The notes: generated by a model not told the origin, from the letters alone. DNA of 64,000 bases from Pseudomonas sp. MYb118 (GCF_040947875.1 NZ_JBFRXN010000004.1:372001-436000), one strand, 5' to 3'; numbered from the stretch's first letter, positions 16,936-25,264 are shown. Numbers and translations: made by a program.

Positions 16936-17964
16936 TTACGCTCCCGGCCAGGTGTCCGAGAGCCGGTAGCCTTGCGGCCATGGGTCGGCCGGGTCGAGCA
17001 GCAGTTGATGGGTGCCGGTGACCCAGGCCCGTCCGGAAATGCACGGGTAGATCGCTGGGCGGCCGGCCACTTCGGTCAGCGAGTCGATGCGACAGTGGAA
17101 CTCGGAGCCGATGATCGAGCGACCGATGAAGCGATCACCGACCTGCATCAGGCCCTTGGCCTGCAACACCGCCATGCGCGCCGAGCAACCGGTGCCGGTG
17201 GGCGAGCGGTCGATCTTGCCCGGTTGAATCACCACCGCATTGGCGCCGGTGGCAATGCCGTGCGCCAGGACCAGCGGGGCGGCGAGCTGGCAGAAGGAAA
17301 TGTGCGACCACTCGGGGTTCAGCGGGTGGCTGAAGCCCAGCTGCTCATTGGCGGCGCGGGTGATCTTGAGGCCGACGGCCACCAGGTCTGCCGCTTCATC
17401 GGGACGGATGGCAAAGCCCAGGCCCTGGGCATCGGCGATGACGAAGCTGTCGCCGCCGTAGGCGGTGTCGACCTTGAGCGAGCCGAGCCCTTCGACTTCG
17501 ATCCACGCATCGAGGCGGTCGGCGAAGGACGGCACGTTCTTTACCTCGACCCGCTCGACCTTGCCGTCACGGCAATCGGCCACGGCCTCGATCAGGCCGC
17601 CGGGGGCTTCGAGCACCAGGCGGGTCTGCGGTTCGGTCATCGGCAGGATGCCGGTGTCGAGCAGCACGGTGGCCACGCACAGTGAGTTGGAGCCGGACAT
17701 CGGCGGGGTGTCGGCCGGTTCCATGATGATCCAGGCCATCTGCGCCCGCGGGTCCTTGGCCGGCACCAGCAGGTTGACGTGCCGGAACACGCCGCCACGG
17801 GGTTCGTTGAGCACGAAGTTGCGCAGGGTATCGTCCTGGGCGATCCAGCGCGATTGCTCCCACACCGTGGCGCCGGGTGGCGGGGCGACGCCGCCGACGA
17901 TGACGTCGCCGACTTCACCTTCGGCGTGGCAGCTGACTACGTGGATGACTTTCGATGAGCGCAT
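16936..17964 (-). CDS. Proline racemase-fold enzyme, probable trans-3-hydroxy-L-proline dehydratase
   Basis: The 342-aa product has the proline racemase/hydroxyproline epimerase fold, but both catalytic cysteine positions are replaced: the first motif reads [10 protein letters not shown] (S90 where racemases have MCGH), and the second reads [12 protein letters not shown] (T256 where they have SPCGTG). A Thr at the second site is known from trans-3-hydroxyproline dehydratases, which eliminate water instead of epimerising. The product would be delta1-pyrroline-2-carboxylate, the substrate of the reductase at 11724-12731. It sits between the ABC transporter genes and lhpC. A racemase role is unlikely from these residues. 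Confidence 0.75.
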   Translation of the reverse strand: MRSSKVIHVVSCHAEGEVGDVIVGGVAPPPGATVWEQSRWIAQDDTLRNFVLNEPRGGVFRHVNLLVPAKDPRAQMAWIIMEPADTPPMSGSNSLCVATVLLDTGILPMTEPQTRLVLEAPGGLIEAVADCRDGKVERVEVKNVPSFADRLDAWIEVEGLGSLKVDTAYGGDSFVIADAQGLGFAIRPDEAADLVAVGLKITRAANEQLGFSHPLNPEWSHISFCQLAAPLVLAHGIATGANAVVIQPGKIDRSPTGTGCSARMAVLQAKGLMQVGDRFIGRSIIGSEFHCRIDSLTEVAGRPAIYPCISGRAWVTGTHQLLLDPADPWPQGYRLSDTWPGA

Positions 17965-17994
17965 GGGTTGCTCCTTGGGTTGTCTGTTCGGGCG

Positions 17995-18065
17995 CTATCG
18001 CGAGCAAGCCCGCTCCTACAGGGTTAGCGGCGTACCCCCTGTAGGAGCGGGCTTGCCCGCGATAG
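17995..18065. repeat. REPIN
   Basis: Two inverted REP palindromes of the GTAGGAGCGGGC..GCCCGCGAT variety lie between the ABC ATPase and dehydratase genes, inside the probable operon. Confidence 0.85.
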
Positions 18066-18074
18066 GGCCACCAC

Positions 18075-18797
18075 CTATTTCACCGACTTGAGAAACGCCG
18101 CCGTCTCCGCATGCACGGGATTGCCGATCACCTGGTCCGGCGAGCCGATCTCATGCACCAGGCCATTGCGGAAGAACGCCACGCGGTCGGACACATCGCG
18201 GGCGAAGCGGATTTCGTGGGTCACCAGCACCATGGTCATGCCGTCCTCGGCGAGCATGCGCATGGTGTCCAGCACTTCGCCGACCAGTTGCGGGTCGAGG
18301 GCCGAGGTGGCTTCGTCGAACAGCATGTAGTCCGGCGACATGGCCAGGGCGCGGGCGATGGCCATGCGTTGCTGCTGGCCGCCCGAGAGCTTGCCGGGGA
18401 ACACCTTGAGCTTGTCGCCCAGGCCCACGTGGGTCAGTTGCTGCACCGCCAGCGCCTCGGCTTCGGCCTTGCTCTTGCCCAGCACCTTGCGCGGCGCCAG
18501 CATCACGTTTTCCAGCACGGTCAGGTGCGGGAAGGCGTTCCACTGCTGGAACACGATGCCGATCTTCTGCCGCAGGCGATTGAGGTCGGTGGCGCGGTCG
18601 TGCACCTCGATGCCGTCGACGCGGATGCTGCCTTTCTGGATCGGTTCCAGGCCGTTGATGCACATCAACAGGGTCGACTTGCCCGAACCCGAGCCGCCGA
18701 TGATGGAGACCACTTCGCCCTTGTCCACGGTCAGGCTGACCCCCTTGACCACATCGAGGTCGCCAAAGGATTTGTGTACGTTTTCGATCTCAATCAT
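18075..18797 (-). CDS. Polar amino-acid ABC transporter ATP-binding protein
   Basis: The 240-aa product is an ABC ATPase of the HisP/GlnQ class with Walker A GGSGSGKST, signature LSGGQQQR, Walker B YMLFDEATSALD and the H-loop THE. It would power import of an amino acid captured by the binding protein encoded at 21892-22710. Its start overlaps the end of the upstream permease gene by 8 bp, typical of translational coupling. The substrate is inferred to be hydroxyproline or a related imino acid from the surrounding catabolic genes. Confidence 0.92.
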   Translation of the reverse strand: MIEIENVHKSFGDLDVVKGVSLTVDKGEVVSIIGGSGSGKSTLLMCINGLEPIQKGSIRVDGIEVHDRATDLNRLRQKIGIVFQQWNAFPHLTVLENVMLAPRKVLGKSKAEAEALAVQQLTHVGLGDKLKVFPGKLSGGQQQRMAIARALAMSPDYMLFDEATSALDPQLVGEVLDTMRMLAEDGMTMVLVTHEIRFARDVSDRVAFFRNGLVHEIGSPDQVIGNPVHAETAAFLKSVK

Positions 18798-19446
18798 TTT
18801 CTTGCCACCTTGTTTCCAGACGAGCGCCGAGGCGAGCGACCACCAGGCTCATGACGTAGTAGATGAGGCCCGCGATGCACAGCACCAGCAGGGGTTCCTG
18901 AATGCGGGTCACGATGGTTTGCGAAGCGCGCAGCAGTTCGACGATGCCGATCCACATCACCAGTGCGGTGTCTTTCATCACCCCCAGCACCAGGTTGAGC
19001 CAGCCGGGGAAGGCCACCCGCGTGGCGATCGGCAGGACGATGAAGCGCAGGTCCTGGAAGAAGCTCATGCCCAGCGAACGGCTGGCCCGGCGCAGGGTCA
19101 GCGGCACCGCCAGCACGCCACCGCGCACGATCTCGGTGAAGTACGCGGCGGCGTAGATCCCCAGCACCACGCAACCGACGGTGAAGGCGCTGATGTTCAG
19201 GCCGGCGATGCTCTTGAGCGAGTTGAACAGCACGAACTGGATCAGCAGCGGCACGCTGCGAAACACGTCCAGCACCCACGCCAGCGGCAGGGTGGTGCGC
19301 GGCAGCATGGCGCGCAGCAAGCCGAAGATCAGCCCGGCGAACGTGCCGAGCAGGATCGCCCAGCACGTCAGTTGCAGCGTGACCCAGGCGCCGTTGAGCA
19401 GGAACAGCAGATCGTTCCAGGTAAAGCTGGTGGAAAACATGGTCAC
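18790..19446 (-). CDS. Polar amino-acid ABC transporter permease (second)
   Basis: The 218-aa inner-membrane permease is of the HisM/GlnP type, with several hydrophobic segments and the EAA-loop region (RRASRSLGMSFFQDLRFIVLP) that contacts the ATPase. It overlaps the ATPase gene and lies 4 bp downstream of the first permease, forming a heterodimeric channel pair with it. Confidence 0.92.
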   Translation of the reverse strand: MTMFSTSFTWNDLLFLLNGAWVTLQLTCWAILLGTFAGLIFGLLRAMLPRTTLPLAWVLDVFRSVPLLIQFVLFNSLKSIAGLNISAFTVGCVVLGIYAAAYFTEIVRGGVLAVPLTLRRASRSLGMSFFQDLRFIVLPIATRVAFPGWLNLVLGVMKDTALVMWIGIVELLRASQTIVTRIQEPLLVLCIAGLIYYVMSLVVARLGARLETRWQEND

Positions 19447-19450
19447 GTCC

Positions 19451-20116
19451 TCAGTAGCGGAACAACCGCCAGGCCATCAGCCTGGCTGTCGCGACAATCG
19501 CCTTGGCGATCAGGTAATACAGCACCGCCGCGATGGCGAAATACTCGAAGGTGCGGAACGTCTTGACGTTGTAGTCCTGGGTCACGCCGGTGAGGTCGTT
19601 GTTGAGCCCGACGATCACCCCCAGCGAGGTCATCAGCACCGCCCAGACCATCTGGTTGCTCAGCGGGTAGAACACGATCCGCAGCAGTTGCGGGACGATG
19701 ATCAGCCGGTAGGCCTGGAAGGCGCTCATGCCCAGCGAGCGGGCGGCGCGCACCTGGGTGCCGGGCACGGCCTTGAGGCCGCCGCGAAAATTCTCCGCGA
19801 GATAACCGGCGTTGTTGAAGGTGATCCCTGCCAGCAGGGCGATCCACGAACTGACGTGCAGGCCCATCGAGCCCAGGCCGAAATACAGGATGTAGATCTG
19901 GAACAGCGACGGCGTGTTACGGGCGATCGACACCCAGCCGTTACCGATGCCACGCAGCAGCGGTTGCTTGGTCTCGCGCATGACCGTCAGGGCCAGGGCG
20001 ATCAACACACCGAAGATCATCGACAACGCCGCGGTCTCGAACGTGACCCAGGCGCCGGCGAGCATGTCCGGCAGGGCGCGCAAGGCGGCGCGCCATTGGA
20101 AGGTGTAGTCAAACAT
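19451..20116 (-). CDS. Polar amino-acid ABC transporter permease (first)
   Basis: The 221-aa permease belongs to the same family as its downstream neighbour, with the EAA-loop region QVRAARSLGMSAFQAYRLIIVPQ. Its start overlaps the end of the aconitase X gene by 8 bp, so the enzyme and transporter are translationally coupled. This supports uptake and breakdown of the same substrate. Confidence 0.92.
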   Translation of the reverse strand: MFDYTFQWRAALRALPDMLAGAWVTFETAALSMIFGVLIALALTVMRETKQPLLRGIGNGWVSIARNTPSLFQIYILYFGLGSMGLHVSSWIALLAGITFNNAGYLAENFRGGLKAVPGTQVRAARSLGMSAFQAYRLIIVPQLLRIVFYPLSNQMVWAVLMTSLGVIVGLNNDLTGVTQDYNVKTFRTFEYFAIAAVLYYLIAKAIVATARLMAWRLFRY

Positions 20117-21890
20117 GCGCAGGGGTCTCCATCGGCAGGGCAGGTTGCAACCAGGTCGGCAGGCGTCCGCTGGCGGTGCCAGTGCAAGCGGCGTCGACGC
20201 ATTCGGCGAGGCTGGCGAAATGCACCGTGCGCCCCACCAGGCCAGGTGCGTAGTGGGCGTACTTGCCCGAGTTGGTCATCAGGGTGGTGGCGTCCGGCGG
20301 GATCACCGGCTCGCCGAGCATGCACCAGCAGGTGTCGGTCACCAGGGTGGCGCCAAAGCGTTCGATCTCGGCCAGGTGCCCGGCGGCGCGGGCTTGCTCC
20401 AGTACCGCACGACCGCAGGTAATGGCCAGCACCGTTGCCGCGTGCTTGTCGCGGCCGCGGCACAGGCGCGCCAGGTGGGCGAACTCGCCGAGAGAGAAAT
20501 GCGGGTTGCCCAGGGACACGATGTCCACGCGGGCCTCCCTGGCACTGTTGAGTTCGCGCCAGCTGCGCAGCAGGTCCGGCAAGCTGATCTGCTCCTCGGG
20601 CAGCACCGTGTCGGCGTCCAGCACCTGGGTCGGGTCCAGCGCTTCGGGAGTGACCCCGGCGATGTGGAACAACGGCGCGGCGGACGTGGTGGCGAAGGCC
20701 GCGCCGAAGGCTTTCAGGTCGTCGAGGCTGGGCGCCTGTCGTTCCAGGCCCAGCACCAGCGGGATGCGGGTGCCGGCGAGGGCGCCGACGTGGTAACCGA
20801 GCAAGGGGTAGAACGCGTCGTCGAGTTCGCCCAGTGGCGGCAGTTCGATCAGCAGTTGCGCCTGACGCTGGGCCTCCAGGTGGCAGCCGATCATGGGCGC
20901 ACGGCCGGTCAGGGCAATGCAGATGTCGAGGTAGTCCGGGTACTTGAGGGTGCGCGCACCGAGCACGCTGTTGGCGTAGACCACCGCATTGGATTCGGCC
21001 CAGACGATCTGCTCGCCGGCCTTGGGGGCCGTGTCGAGCAGGTACGGCGCACAGGTGAAACTCAGGCTGGCGCCCATCGCCATGTAGGCATCGCCCAAAG
21101 CACTGGCCGGCTCGCCGAGCGCCCTGTCGATGCCCAGCTCGCGCCAGCGGCGCTGGTCCACGGAAATTGAATTGAGGGTGGTGGGCACACGCACCTGCGC
21201 GCCCCACTGCACCAGTTGTTCGGCAAAGCGCAGGCTCGCCGGCCCCGTGTAGATGCAGCCGTCGATGTGCGCCTGGGTCACGTCCAGCAGGCGCGGTGCG
21301 CCTTGCAGCTCGGCCATGCGCAAGACGATCCGCATGGCCATCTGCGCGGCTTTGCCGTGCTTGCCATCGAGCAGGGCATGGTCGAACTCACTGAGTTCGA
21401 TATGGCCGCCGCTTTCATGGCTGGGCAATGGCGTGTCCGGCGCTTGCCAGGCATCGCCGGGCGCCTGCTCGAACAGGCTCAGCCCGGCGTTTTCGACACG
21501 GGCAAAGGCCTTGCCGCGCAGAGCGGCGAAGGCCTCCCGGCCGATGCACAGCACCGGCAGGGAACGCCCGAAAATCGCCTGTGCCACCAGCACGCCCAGG
21601 GTCAGGATCTCATCGGCTTCGGCCAGCACCAGCGCCGCCGGTGCATGACCGTTGCTGATCAGCTCCATCATCACGCTGCTGCCGGTGCACGAGCCGCGTC
21701 CGCTGGGGATGGCCAGCACCCGACCGCTCAGCTGTTCGCCGCTGAGCGGGTGATGACGGTCGATGACCTCACCGCTGAAGGGATCGACCCCGCCCCAGAA
21801 ACTCAGGCCGACATCGGCGAACAGCAGCGGGCCCTCGGCGCAGCCGCCAATCAGGCTGCGCCCGAGCAGTGGCAAAGGCATGCCGGGCAC
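20109..21890 (-). CDS. Aconitase X, probable cis-3-hydroxy-L-proline dehydratase
   Basis: The 593-aa product fuses the small swivelling domain (DUF126-like, residues about 1-140, with IPSGRGSCTGSSVM) to the large catalytic domain (DUF521-like, from about residue 165 to 575). This is the fused bacterial form of aconitase X. Characterised bacterial members in hydroxyproline clusters dehydrate cis-3-hydroxy-L-proline to delta1-pyrroline-2-carboxylate. Cysteines in TCAPYLLDT, ITCGRA and TDTCWCML are candidates for binding the iron-sulfur cofactor. It starts 1 bp after the binding-protein gene ends and overlaps the permease gene, so it is fully embedded in the transporter operon. Confidence 0.85.
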   Translation of the reverse strand: MPGMPLPLLGRSLIGGCAEGPLLFADVGLSFWGGVDPFSGEVIDRHHPLSGEQLSGRVLAIPSGRGSCTGSSVMMELISNGHAPAALVLAEADEILTLGVLVAQAIFGRSLPVLCIGREAFAALRGKAFARVENAGLSLFEQAPGDAWQAPDTPLPSHESGGHIELSEFDHALLDGKHGKAAQMAMRIVLRMAELQGAPRLLDVTQAHIDGCIYTGPASLRFAEQLVQWGAQVRVPTTLNSISVDQRRWRELGIDRALGEPASALGDAYMAMGASLSFTCAPYLLDTAPKAGEQIVWAESNAVVYANSVLGARTLKYPDYLDICIALTGRAPMIGCHLEAQRQAQLLIELPPLGELDDAFYPLLGYHVGALAGTRIPLVLGLERQAPSLDDLKAFGAAFATTSAAPLFHIAGVTPEALDPTQVLDADTVLPEEQISLPDLLRSWRELNSAREARVDIVSLGNPHFSLGEFAHLARLCRGRDKHAATVLAITCGRAVLEQARAAGHLAEIERFGATLVTDTCWCMLGEPVIPPDATTLMTNSGKYAHYAPGLVGRTVHFASLAECVDAACTGTASGRLPTWLQPALPMETPAHV

Positions 21891-21891
21891 C

Positions 21892-22710
21892 TTAGTAGTA
21901 GACCTTCGGCACGGTCAGGTCGGTCGGCGGGATCTCGGTGCCGACCCACTTGGTGAACAGCTCCTTGTAGCGACCGCTGCGCACCTGCTGGTTGACGAAC
22001 AGGTTGAGGTAGTTGAGCAGGCCGTACTCGTTGCGCTTGGCACCCAGGGACACGTAGTCGATGGTGTACGGCGCGTCGCCGGCGATCTTCAGGTTTTTGT
22101 ATTTACCCGACTTGATGGTCGCGGCTGCCACGGTGTTGGTGACCACGGTGGCGTCGATGTGCCCCTGGGCGACGGCCAGCAGCGTGTCGTTCTGCGACTG
22201 GTAGGCGCGGAAGGTGCCGCTGCCCCATTTCTTCACGTCGGCTTCCAGGGCGATGGCTTCGAAGGTACCGCTGGTGTTGCCCAGGGCCTTGCCCTTGAGG
22301 TCGTTGAAGTTGTTGATGCCGGTGTTGTCGCGGGTCAGCACGACCATCTGGAAGGCGAAGTACGGCACGGTCAGGCCCACGGTCTTGGCGCGTTCCAGGG
22401 TGTCGGAGGTGGAGGCGACGATCACATCGGCGCGTCCCGAGACCAGCGCTGGAATGCGATCCGGGAACGGCGTCTCGACCACTTCGGCCTCGACCCCGAG
22501 GATCTTCGCCAGGTCGTTGCAGTAGTCCACGTCGAAACCGGCCGGGTTGTTACTGGCATCGCGAAAGCCCATCGGCGGGAAGTCCAGGGTCACGGCGCAG
22601 CGCAGCTTGCCGGAGCCGATAATGTCGTCGAGCTTGTCGGCCTGGGCGGTAGCCACGAAGGAGGTACTGAGAACAGCGCTGAGGGCTACGGCAAATGCAG
22701 GGTTTTTCAT
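21892..22710 (-). CDS. Periplasmic amino-acid binding protein of ABC transporter
   Basis: The 272-aa product has a signal peptide (MKNPAFAVALSAVL, cleaved after ATAQA) and a family 3 solute-binding domain, with LRCAVTLDFPPMGFRD near the N-terminus and GFDVDYCNDLAKILG next. It delivers its ligand to the two permeases and ATPase encoded downstream. It is the first gene of the operon, and its promoter region carries the GntR-type operator at 22755-22770. A hydroxyproline or 3-hydroxyproline ligand is inferred from the coupled enzymes. Confidence 0.9.
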   Translation of the reverse strand: MKNPAFAVALSAVLSTSFVATAQADKLDDIIGSGKLRCAVTLDFPPMGFRDASNNPAGFDVDYCNDLAKILGVEAEVVETPFPDRIPALVSGRADVIVASTSDTLERAKTVGLTVPYFAFQMVVLTRDNTGINNFNDLKGKALGNTSGTFEAIALEADVKKWGSGTFRAYQSQNDTLLAVAQGHIDATVVTNTVAAATIKSGKYKNLKIAGDAPYTIDYVSLGAKRNEYGLLNYLNLFVNQQVRSGRYKELFTKWVGTEIPPTDLTVPKVYY

Positions 22711-22740
22711 AGAAGCCTCGTGATCGGAAAGTGCTGTTAG

Positions 22741-22770
22741 ATATCGTATTGGGGATTTCGTATACGATAT
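22741..22770. promoter_or_regulatory. GntR-type operator of the ABC/aconitase X operon
   Basis: The 16-mer ATTTCGTATACGATAT at 22755-22770 is identical to the site upstream of lhpC. A second half site, ATATCGTAT, lies at 22741-22749, so two dimers might bind side by side. Confidence 0.75.
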
Positions 22771-22941
22771 TAACCTTTAGCAATCAGCGTGCCGGAATGA
22801 CGCTATTCGGACGAAATGCCAGCAGCCCGCGAATCAGCGCGGTTGCGGGTGAGGGTGTGGGGCAAGGCGGAGGGAGGGTGCAACCGGGGGGTGTTACTGA
22901 AGGGAGCACGATAGGTGTGCGGCGCCCCCTAACGGAACATT

Positions 22942-23691
22942 TCAGCGCCGTCCTTCGCGGTACTGGCTGGGGGAGAGGCTGGTCAGTGCGCGGAACTGGC
23001 GGCTGAACGCGCTGTGGTCGGTGTAGCCGCAGCGCAGGGCGATCTCGGTGATCGGCAGGTCGGTCTCGAGCAGCAGTCGCGAGCCTTCTTCGAGGCGCGA
23101 TTTGTGGATCATCTGCCGGGGCGTGAGCTGGAACACCCGCTTGCAGTGACGTTCGAGCTGCGCCACGGAAAACCCGGCGATGGCGGTCAGCTCGGCAAGG
23201 CTTATGGGGCGGGCGAAATGCCGGCGGATGTGCGCGTCCACCGCGGCGAGTTTCTGGAACGCCGGGTGGTTGGACTGCGGCAGTTGCAGGTCGCGGGAGA
23301 TGCCGGCCAGGCCGACGATCTGGCCTTGTTCGTTGTGCAGGGCGAGTTTGTGGGTCAGGCACCACACGGGTTGGTTGCCCAGGTACAGGTGCAGTTCCAG
23401 TTGGTCGGCCAGTTCGCGGCCGGTGGACAGCACGCGGCGGTCCTGGGCGGTGTACAGCGGTCCGTAGCGGGCGGGGAAGACTTGGTCGGCGGTGAGGCCG
23501 AGCAGGTCTTCGCGGCGTTTGAAGCCGCAGCGCAGGGCCAGGGTCTGGTTGACGAAGACGTATCGGGCTTCACAATCCTTGATGAAGAAGGCGACGTCCG
23601 ACAGGGTATCGAGCAGCGTGGCGATGGGGTCCAGGCTGCTGAGGAGGGTGGGCAGGTCGCAGGGTTTGAAGCTGTTGAGTGAGGGGAACAT
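22942..23691 (-). CDS. PAS-domain AraC-family regulator
   Basis: The 249-aa product combines an N-terminal PAS sensor domain (residues about 20-140, with FFIKDCEARYVFVNQTLA and GLAGISRDL) and a C-terminal AraC DNA-binding domain (about 148-247, ending CGYTDHSAFSRQFRALTSLSPSQYR). PAS-AraC proteins accompany hydroxyproline and other amino-acid catabolic genes in Pseudomonas and usually activate the adjacent operon. It lies upstream of the transporter operon on the same strand, separated by a 231-bp gap with the GntR operator. This suggests two-layer control, by activator and repressor. Confidence 0.88.
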   Translation of the reverse strand: MFPSLNSFKPCDLPTLLSSLDPIATLLDTLSDVAFFIKDCEARYVFVNQTLALRCGFKRREDLLGLTADQVFPARYGPLYTAQDRRVLSTGRELADQLELHLYLGNQPVWCLTHKLALHNEQGQIVGLAGISRDLQLPQSNHPAFQKLAAVDAHIRRHFARPISLAELTAIAGFSVAQLERHCKRVFQLTPRQMIHKSRLEEGSRLLLETDLPITEIALRCGYTDHSAFSRQFRALTSLSPSQYREGRR

Positions 23692-23893
23692 GGTGGGCTT
23701 GGGGTGGTGGCGACACCCTGGATCATAGAGGCTCGGTGGCGTTCTGGTCGATCTGATTTCTCCTCCTGTACACGGTTCCCCCCCCTTGTGGGAGCGAGCC
23801 TGCTCGCGATGGCGGTCTTACAGTCACCCCAATCTCTACTGACGGACACTGCCCCTGTGGGAGCGGGCTTGCCCGCGATGGCGGTCTTACGGT

Positions 23894-24173
23894 GTACATA
23901 TCCGTTCCTGCGGTAACGGCCGCTTATGGTTCCGCTCTTACAGCGGGTCCCTTTTGTCAGACGCCACAAAAGGAACCAAAAAGTCTCGCCCCAGCGTACG
24001 GCCCCTCGCTGCCGCTCGGGGTTCCTTCGCTCCGGCATCCATCCGGGGACATCGCCTCCGGTTTGCTTCGCTGCACCTCCTCTCGATGTGTGCGGCTACG
24101 CCGCACGGCGCTGCGCGCCTTCTCCCCGGATGAATGCCTCCACTCAGCCTGCCGAAGGGGCGGGTGGATCAAG
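23894..24173 (+). repeat. 280-bp structured dispersed repeat, copy C
   Basis: Hairpin 1 reads CCGCT-cttac-AGCGG, and hairpin 2 reads CCTTTTGT, loop cagacgcc, ACAAAAGG (23950-23973). Both differ from copy A by paired, compensatory changes. Copy D, of the same variant, lies inverted at 25998-26277 on the other side of the two C4-like cassettes. Confidence 0.85.
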
Positions 24174-24297
24174 ATCAAAAGCAGATCAAAAGCAGGATCA
24201 AAAGCTTGCTGTTCTCCCCCCGCCCCCCCTGTGGGAGCGAGCCTGCTCGCGAAGGCGGCCTGCCAGCCGCCACATTATCTGCTGGTGTACCCGCCCC

Positions 24298-24414
24298 CTG
24301 TAGGAGCGAGCATGTCGAGGCGTCGAACCGTCGCGATGGTCGTCAACGATAACGCTGGCAGCCTGAATGCCCGCGGTGTCTGGTCCACCATCGCGAGCAA
24401 GCTCGCTCCTACAG
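24298..24414. repeat. REPIN with a 16-bp insertion in one REP
   Basis: The left REP reads GTAGGAGCGAGCATG, then about 16 extra bases (TCGAGGCGTCGAACCG), then TCGCGATGG; the normal palindrome has GCATGCTCGCGATGG. The right REP is intact. A closely related but uninterrupted REPIN at 25088-25189 precedes the second cassette. Confidence 0.8.
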
Positions 24415-24490
24415 GGGATGGTTCTGTCAGACGAATCCACATTTGTCTCGCCTTGCGCCTTTGCCTACAACTCCGCCAGAATCCGCCGGC

Positions 24491-24519
24491 TTGTGTGCTT
24501 TGGCGCTGGTCCCTAATGT
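24491..24519 (+). promoter_or_regulatory. Predicted promoter of C4-like cassette 1
   Basis: TTGTGT (24491-24496) and TAATGT (24514-24519) are spaced by 17 bp. A hairpin, ATCGCTG-ccaatt-CAGCGAT (24526-24545), begins just downstream, near the expected transcription start. The same layout exists in cassette 2. Confidence 0.55.
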
Positions 24520-24550
24520 CTGTGTATCGCTGCCAATTCAGCGATCGGGT

Positions 24551-24573
24551 TTAGCGATCCGACTCTACATAGG
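24551..24573 (+). promoter_or_regulatory. Upstream target sites a1/b1 of C4-like RNA 1
   Basis: TTAGCGATCC (24551-24560) is complementary over 10 bp to the junction strand GGATCGCTAA of the RNA (24675-24684). CATAGG (24568-24573) is complementary to CCTATG in the hairpin loop (24665-24670). Confidence 0.65.
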
Positions 24574-24624
24574 CATCACACCGCTCCAAACACTCAGGCT
24601 TTTGTGTCTGCAATGGCGTGTCAT

Positions 24625-24700
24625 GGCGGCTGTGCGTGGGAGACCTTCGGGTCTACCCGGGATTCCTATGTCCCGGATCGCTAACCCGCGCATAGCTGCC
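24625..24700 (+). ncRNA. C4-like antisense RNA, cassette 1
   Basis: The 76-nt segment folds as a three-way junction. The closing stem of 16 bp joins 24625-24640 to 24685-24700 with every position paired (three G-U pairs). One arm is AGACC-TTCG-GGTCT (24641-24654); the other is CCGGGA-TTCCTATG-TCCCGG (24657-24676), followed by the unpaired strand ATCGCTAA (24677-24684). The 8-nt loop is complementary over 7 bp to CATAGGA at 24744-24750, which overlaps the Shine-Dalgarno sequence of the next gene. The unpaired strand is complementary over 8 bp to 24713-24720. The same words also match upstream sites. This is the layout of the C4 antisense RNAs of phages P1 and P7, so it is likely processed from the leader of the gene it represses. 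Confidence 0.75.
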
Positions 24701-24712
24701 ACCCTTACTTGT

Positions 24713-24751
24713 TTAGCGATAGGTCATGGTGGCGAAGAAAATCCATAGGAG
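24713..24751 (+). promoter_or_regulatory. Downstream target sites a2/b2 with Shine-Dalgarno, cassette 1
   Basis: TTAGCGAT (24713-24720) and CATAGGA (24744-24750) match the two antisense words of the RNA. TAGGAG (24746-24751) is the ribosome-binding site, 6 bases before the ATG at 24758, so pairing would block translation. Confidence 0.7.
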
Positions 24752-24757
24752 ACTGCC

Positions 24758-25078
24758 ATGCCAAAACCAACCCCAAATCCCCCCGAATCCTCCCCACAAA
24801 CCGACCCGGTTGACGACCTCGGCTTCGACCCCGCGCTGCTGAAATCCGCATCTCCCCACACTCCCAGCACCATGTTCCAGATTGCCCCCGACATCGACAC
24901 CGAAGCACTGCTGGCGAGCGCCTGTGAATCCCTGGCCTCGGCGAGCATCCTGGCCGGTGATCTCTCGGTGTTCGTGGACGGGCCGCAGCGCAGCATGTTG
25001 CTGGGTATTCAGCAGATCATCATGCTGGCCGACCTGGCGGTGAATCGGGCGCTGGACAACCTCGCCCCAGCAGGTTGA
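24758..25078 (+). CDS. 106-aa protein of unknown function, copy 1 (DUF6124/DUF3077-like)
   Basis: The product has a Pro/Ser-rich, poorly structured N-terminus (MPKPTPNPPESSPQTDPVDD) and a helical C-terminal half (about residues 45-102, with EALLASACESLASASILAGDL and GIQQIIMLADLAVNRALDN). It resembles small Pseudomonas proteins grouped as DUF6124 or DUF3077. No catalytic motif, signal peptide or membrane segment is seen. The ATG lies 6 bases after TAGGAG, the sequence targeted by the C4-like RNA. The second copy, 772 bp downstream, differs at only a few residues (for example PALL/PAQL and DNLA/DNLV). The antisense control suggests a product whose expression is harmful or tightly timed; this is inference. 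Confidence 0.8.
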   Translation: MPKPTPNPPESSPQTDPVDDLGFDPALLKSASPHTPSTMFQIAPDIDTEALLASACESLASASILAGDLSVFVDGPQRSMLLGIQQIIMLADLAVNRALDNLAPAG

Positions 25079-25087
25079 ACAAATCCC

Positions 25088-25189
25088 CTGTAGGAGCGAG
25101 CTTGCTCGCGATGGTCGTCAACGATAGCGCTGGCAGCCTGAATGCCCGAGGTGCCTGGGCCTCCATCGCGAGCAAGCTCGCTCCTACAG
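25088..25189. repeat. REPIN between the two cassettes
   Basis: This is an intact REPIN whose spacer resembles that of the REPIN at 24298-24414 (shared GGCAGCCTGAATGCCCG). It forms part of the duplicated unit. Confidence 0.85.
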
Positions 25190-25264
25190 GGGATGGTTCT
25201 GTCAGACGAATCCACGATTACCTCGCCTTCGCTTTTGCCTACAACATCACCAGAATCCGCTGGC

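Larger units (their letters stand above)
23692..24490. other. Repeat-rich intergenic region before the C4-like cassettes
   Basis: No protein gene is seen. The region holds REPs at about 23788-23816 and 23851-23882, structured repeat copy C, a GATCAAAAGCA microrepeat, another REP near 24229-24257, and a REPIN with an insertion at 24298-24414. It marks the left edge of a 2.4-kb block that separates the two halves of the hydroxyproline genes. Confidence 0.8.

Noticed and set aside
22784..23365. Arg/Pro-rich open frame on the minus strand overlapping the PAS-AraC gene
   Set aside because: It is a shifted-frame shadow of the AraC gene and has no ribosome-binding site or recognisable domain.
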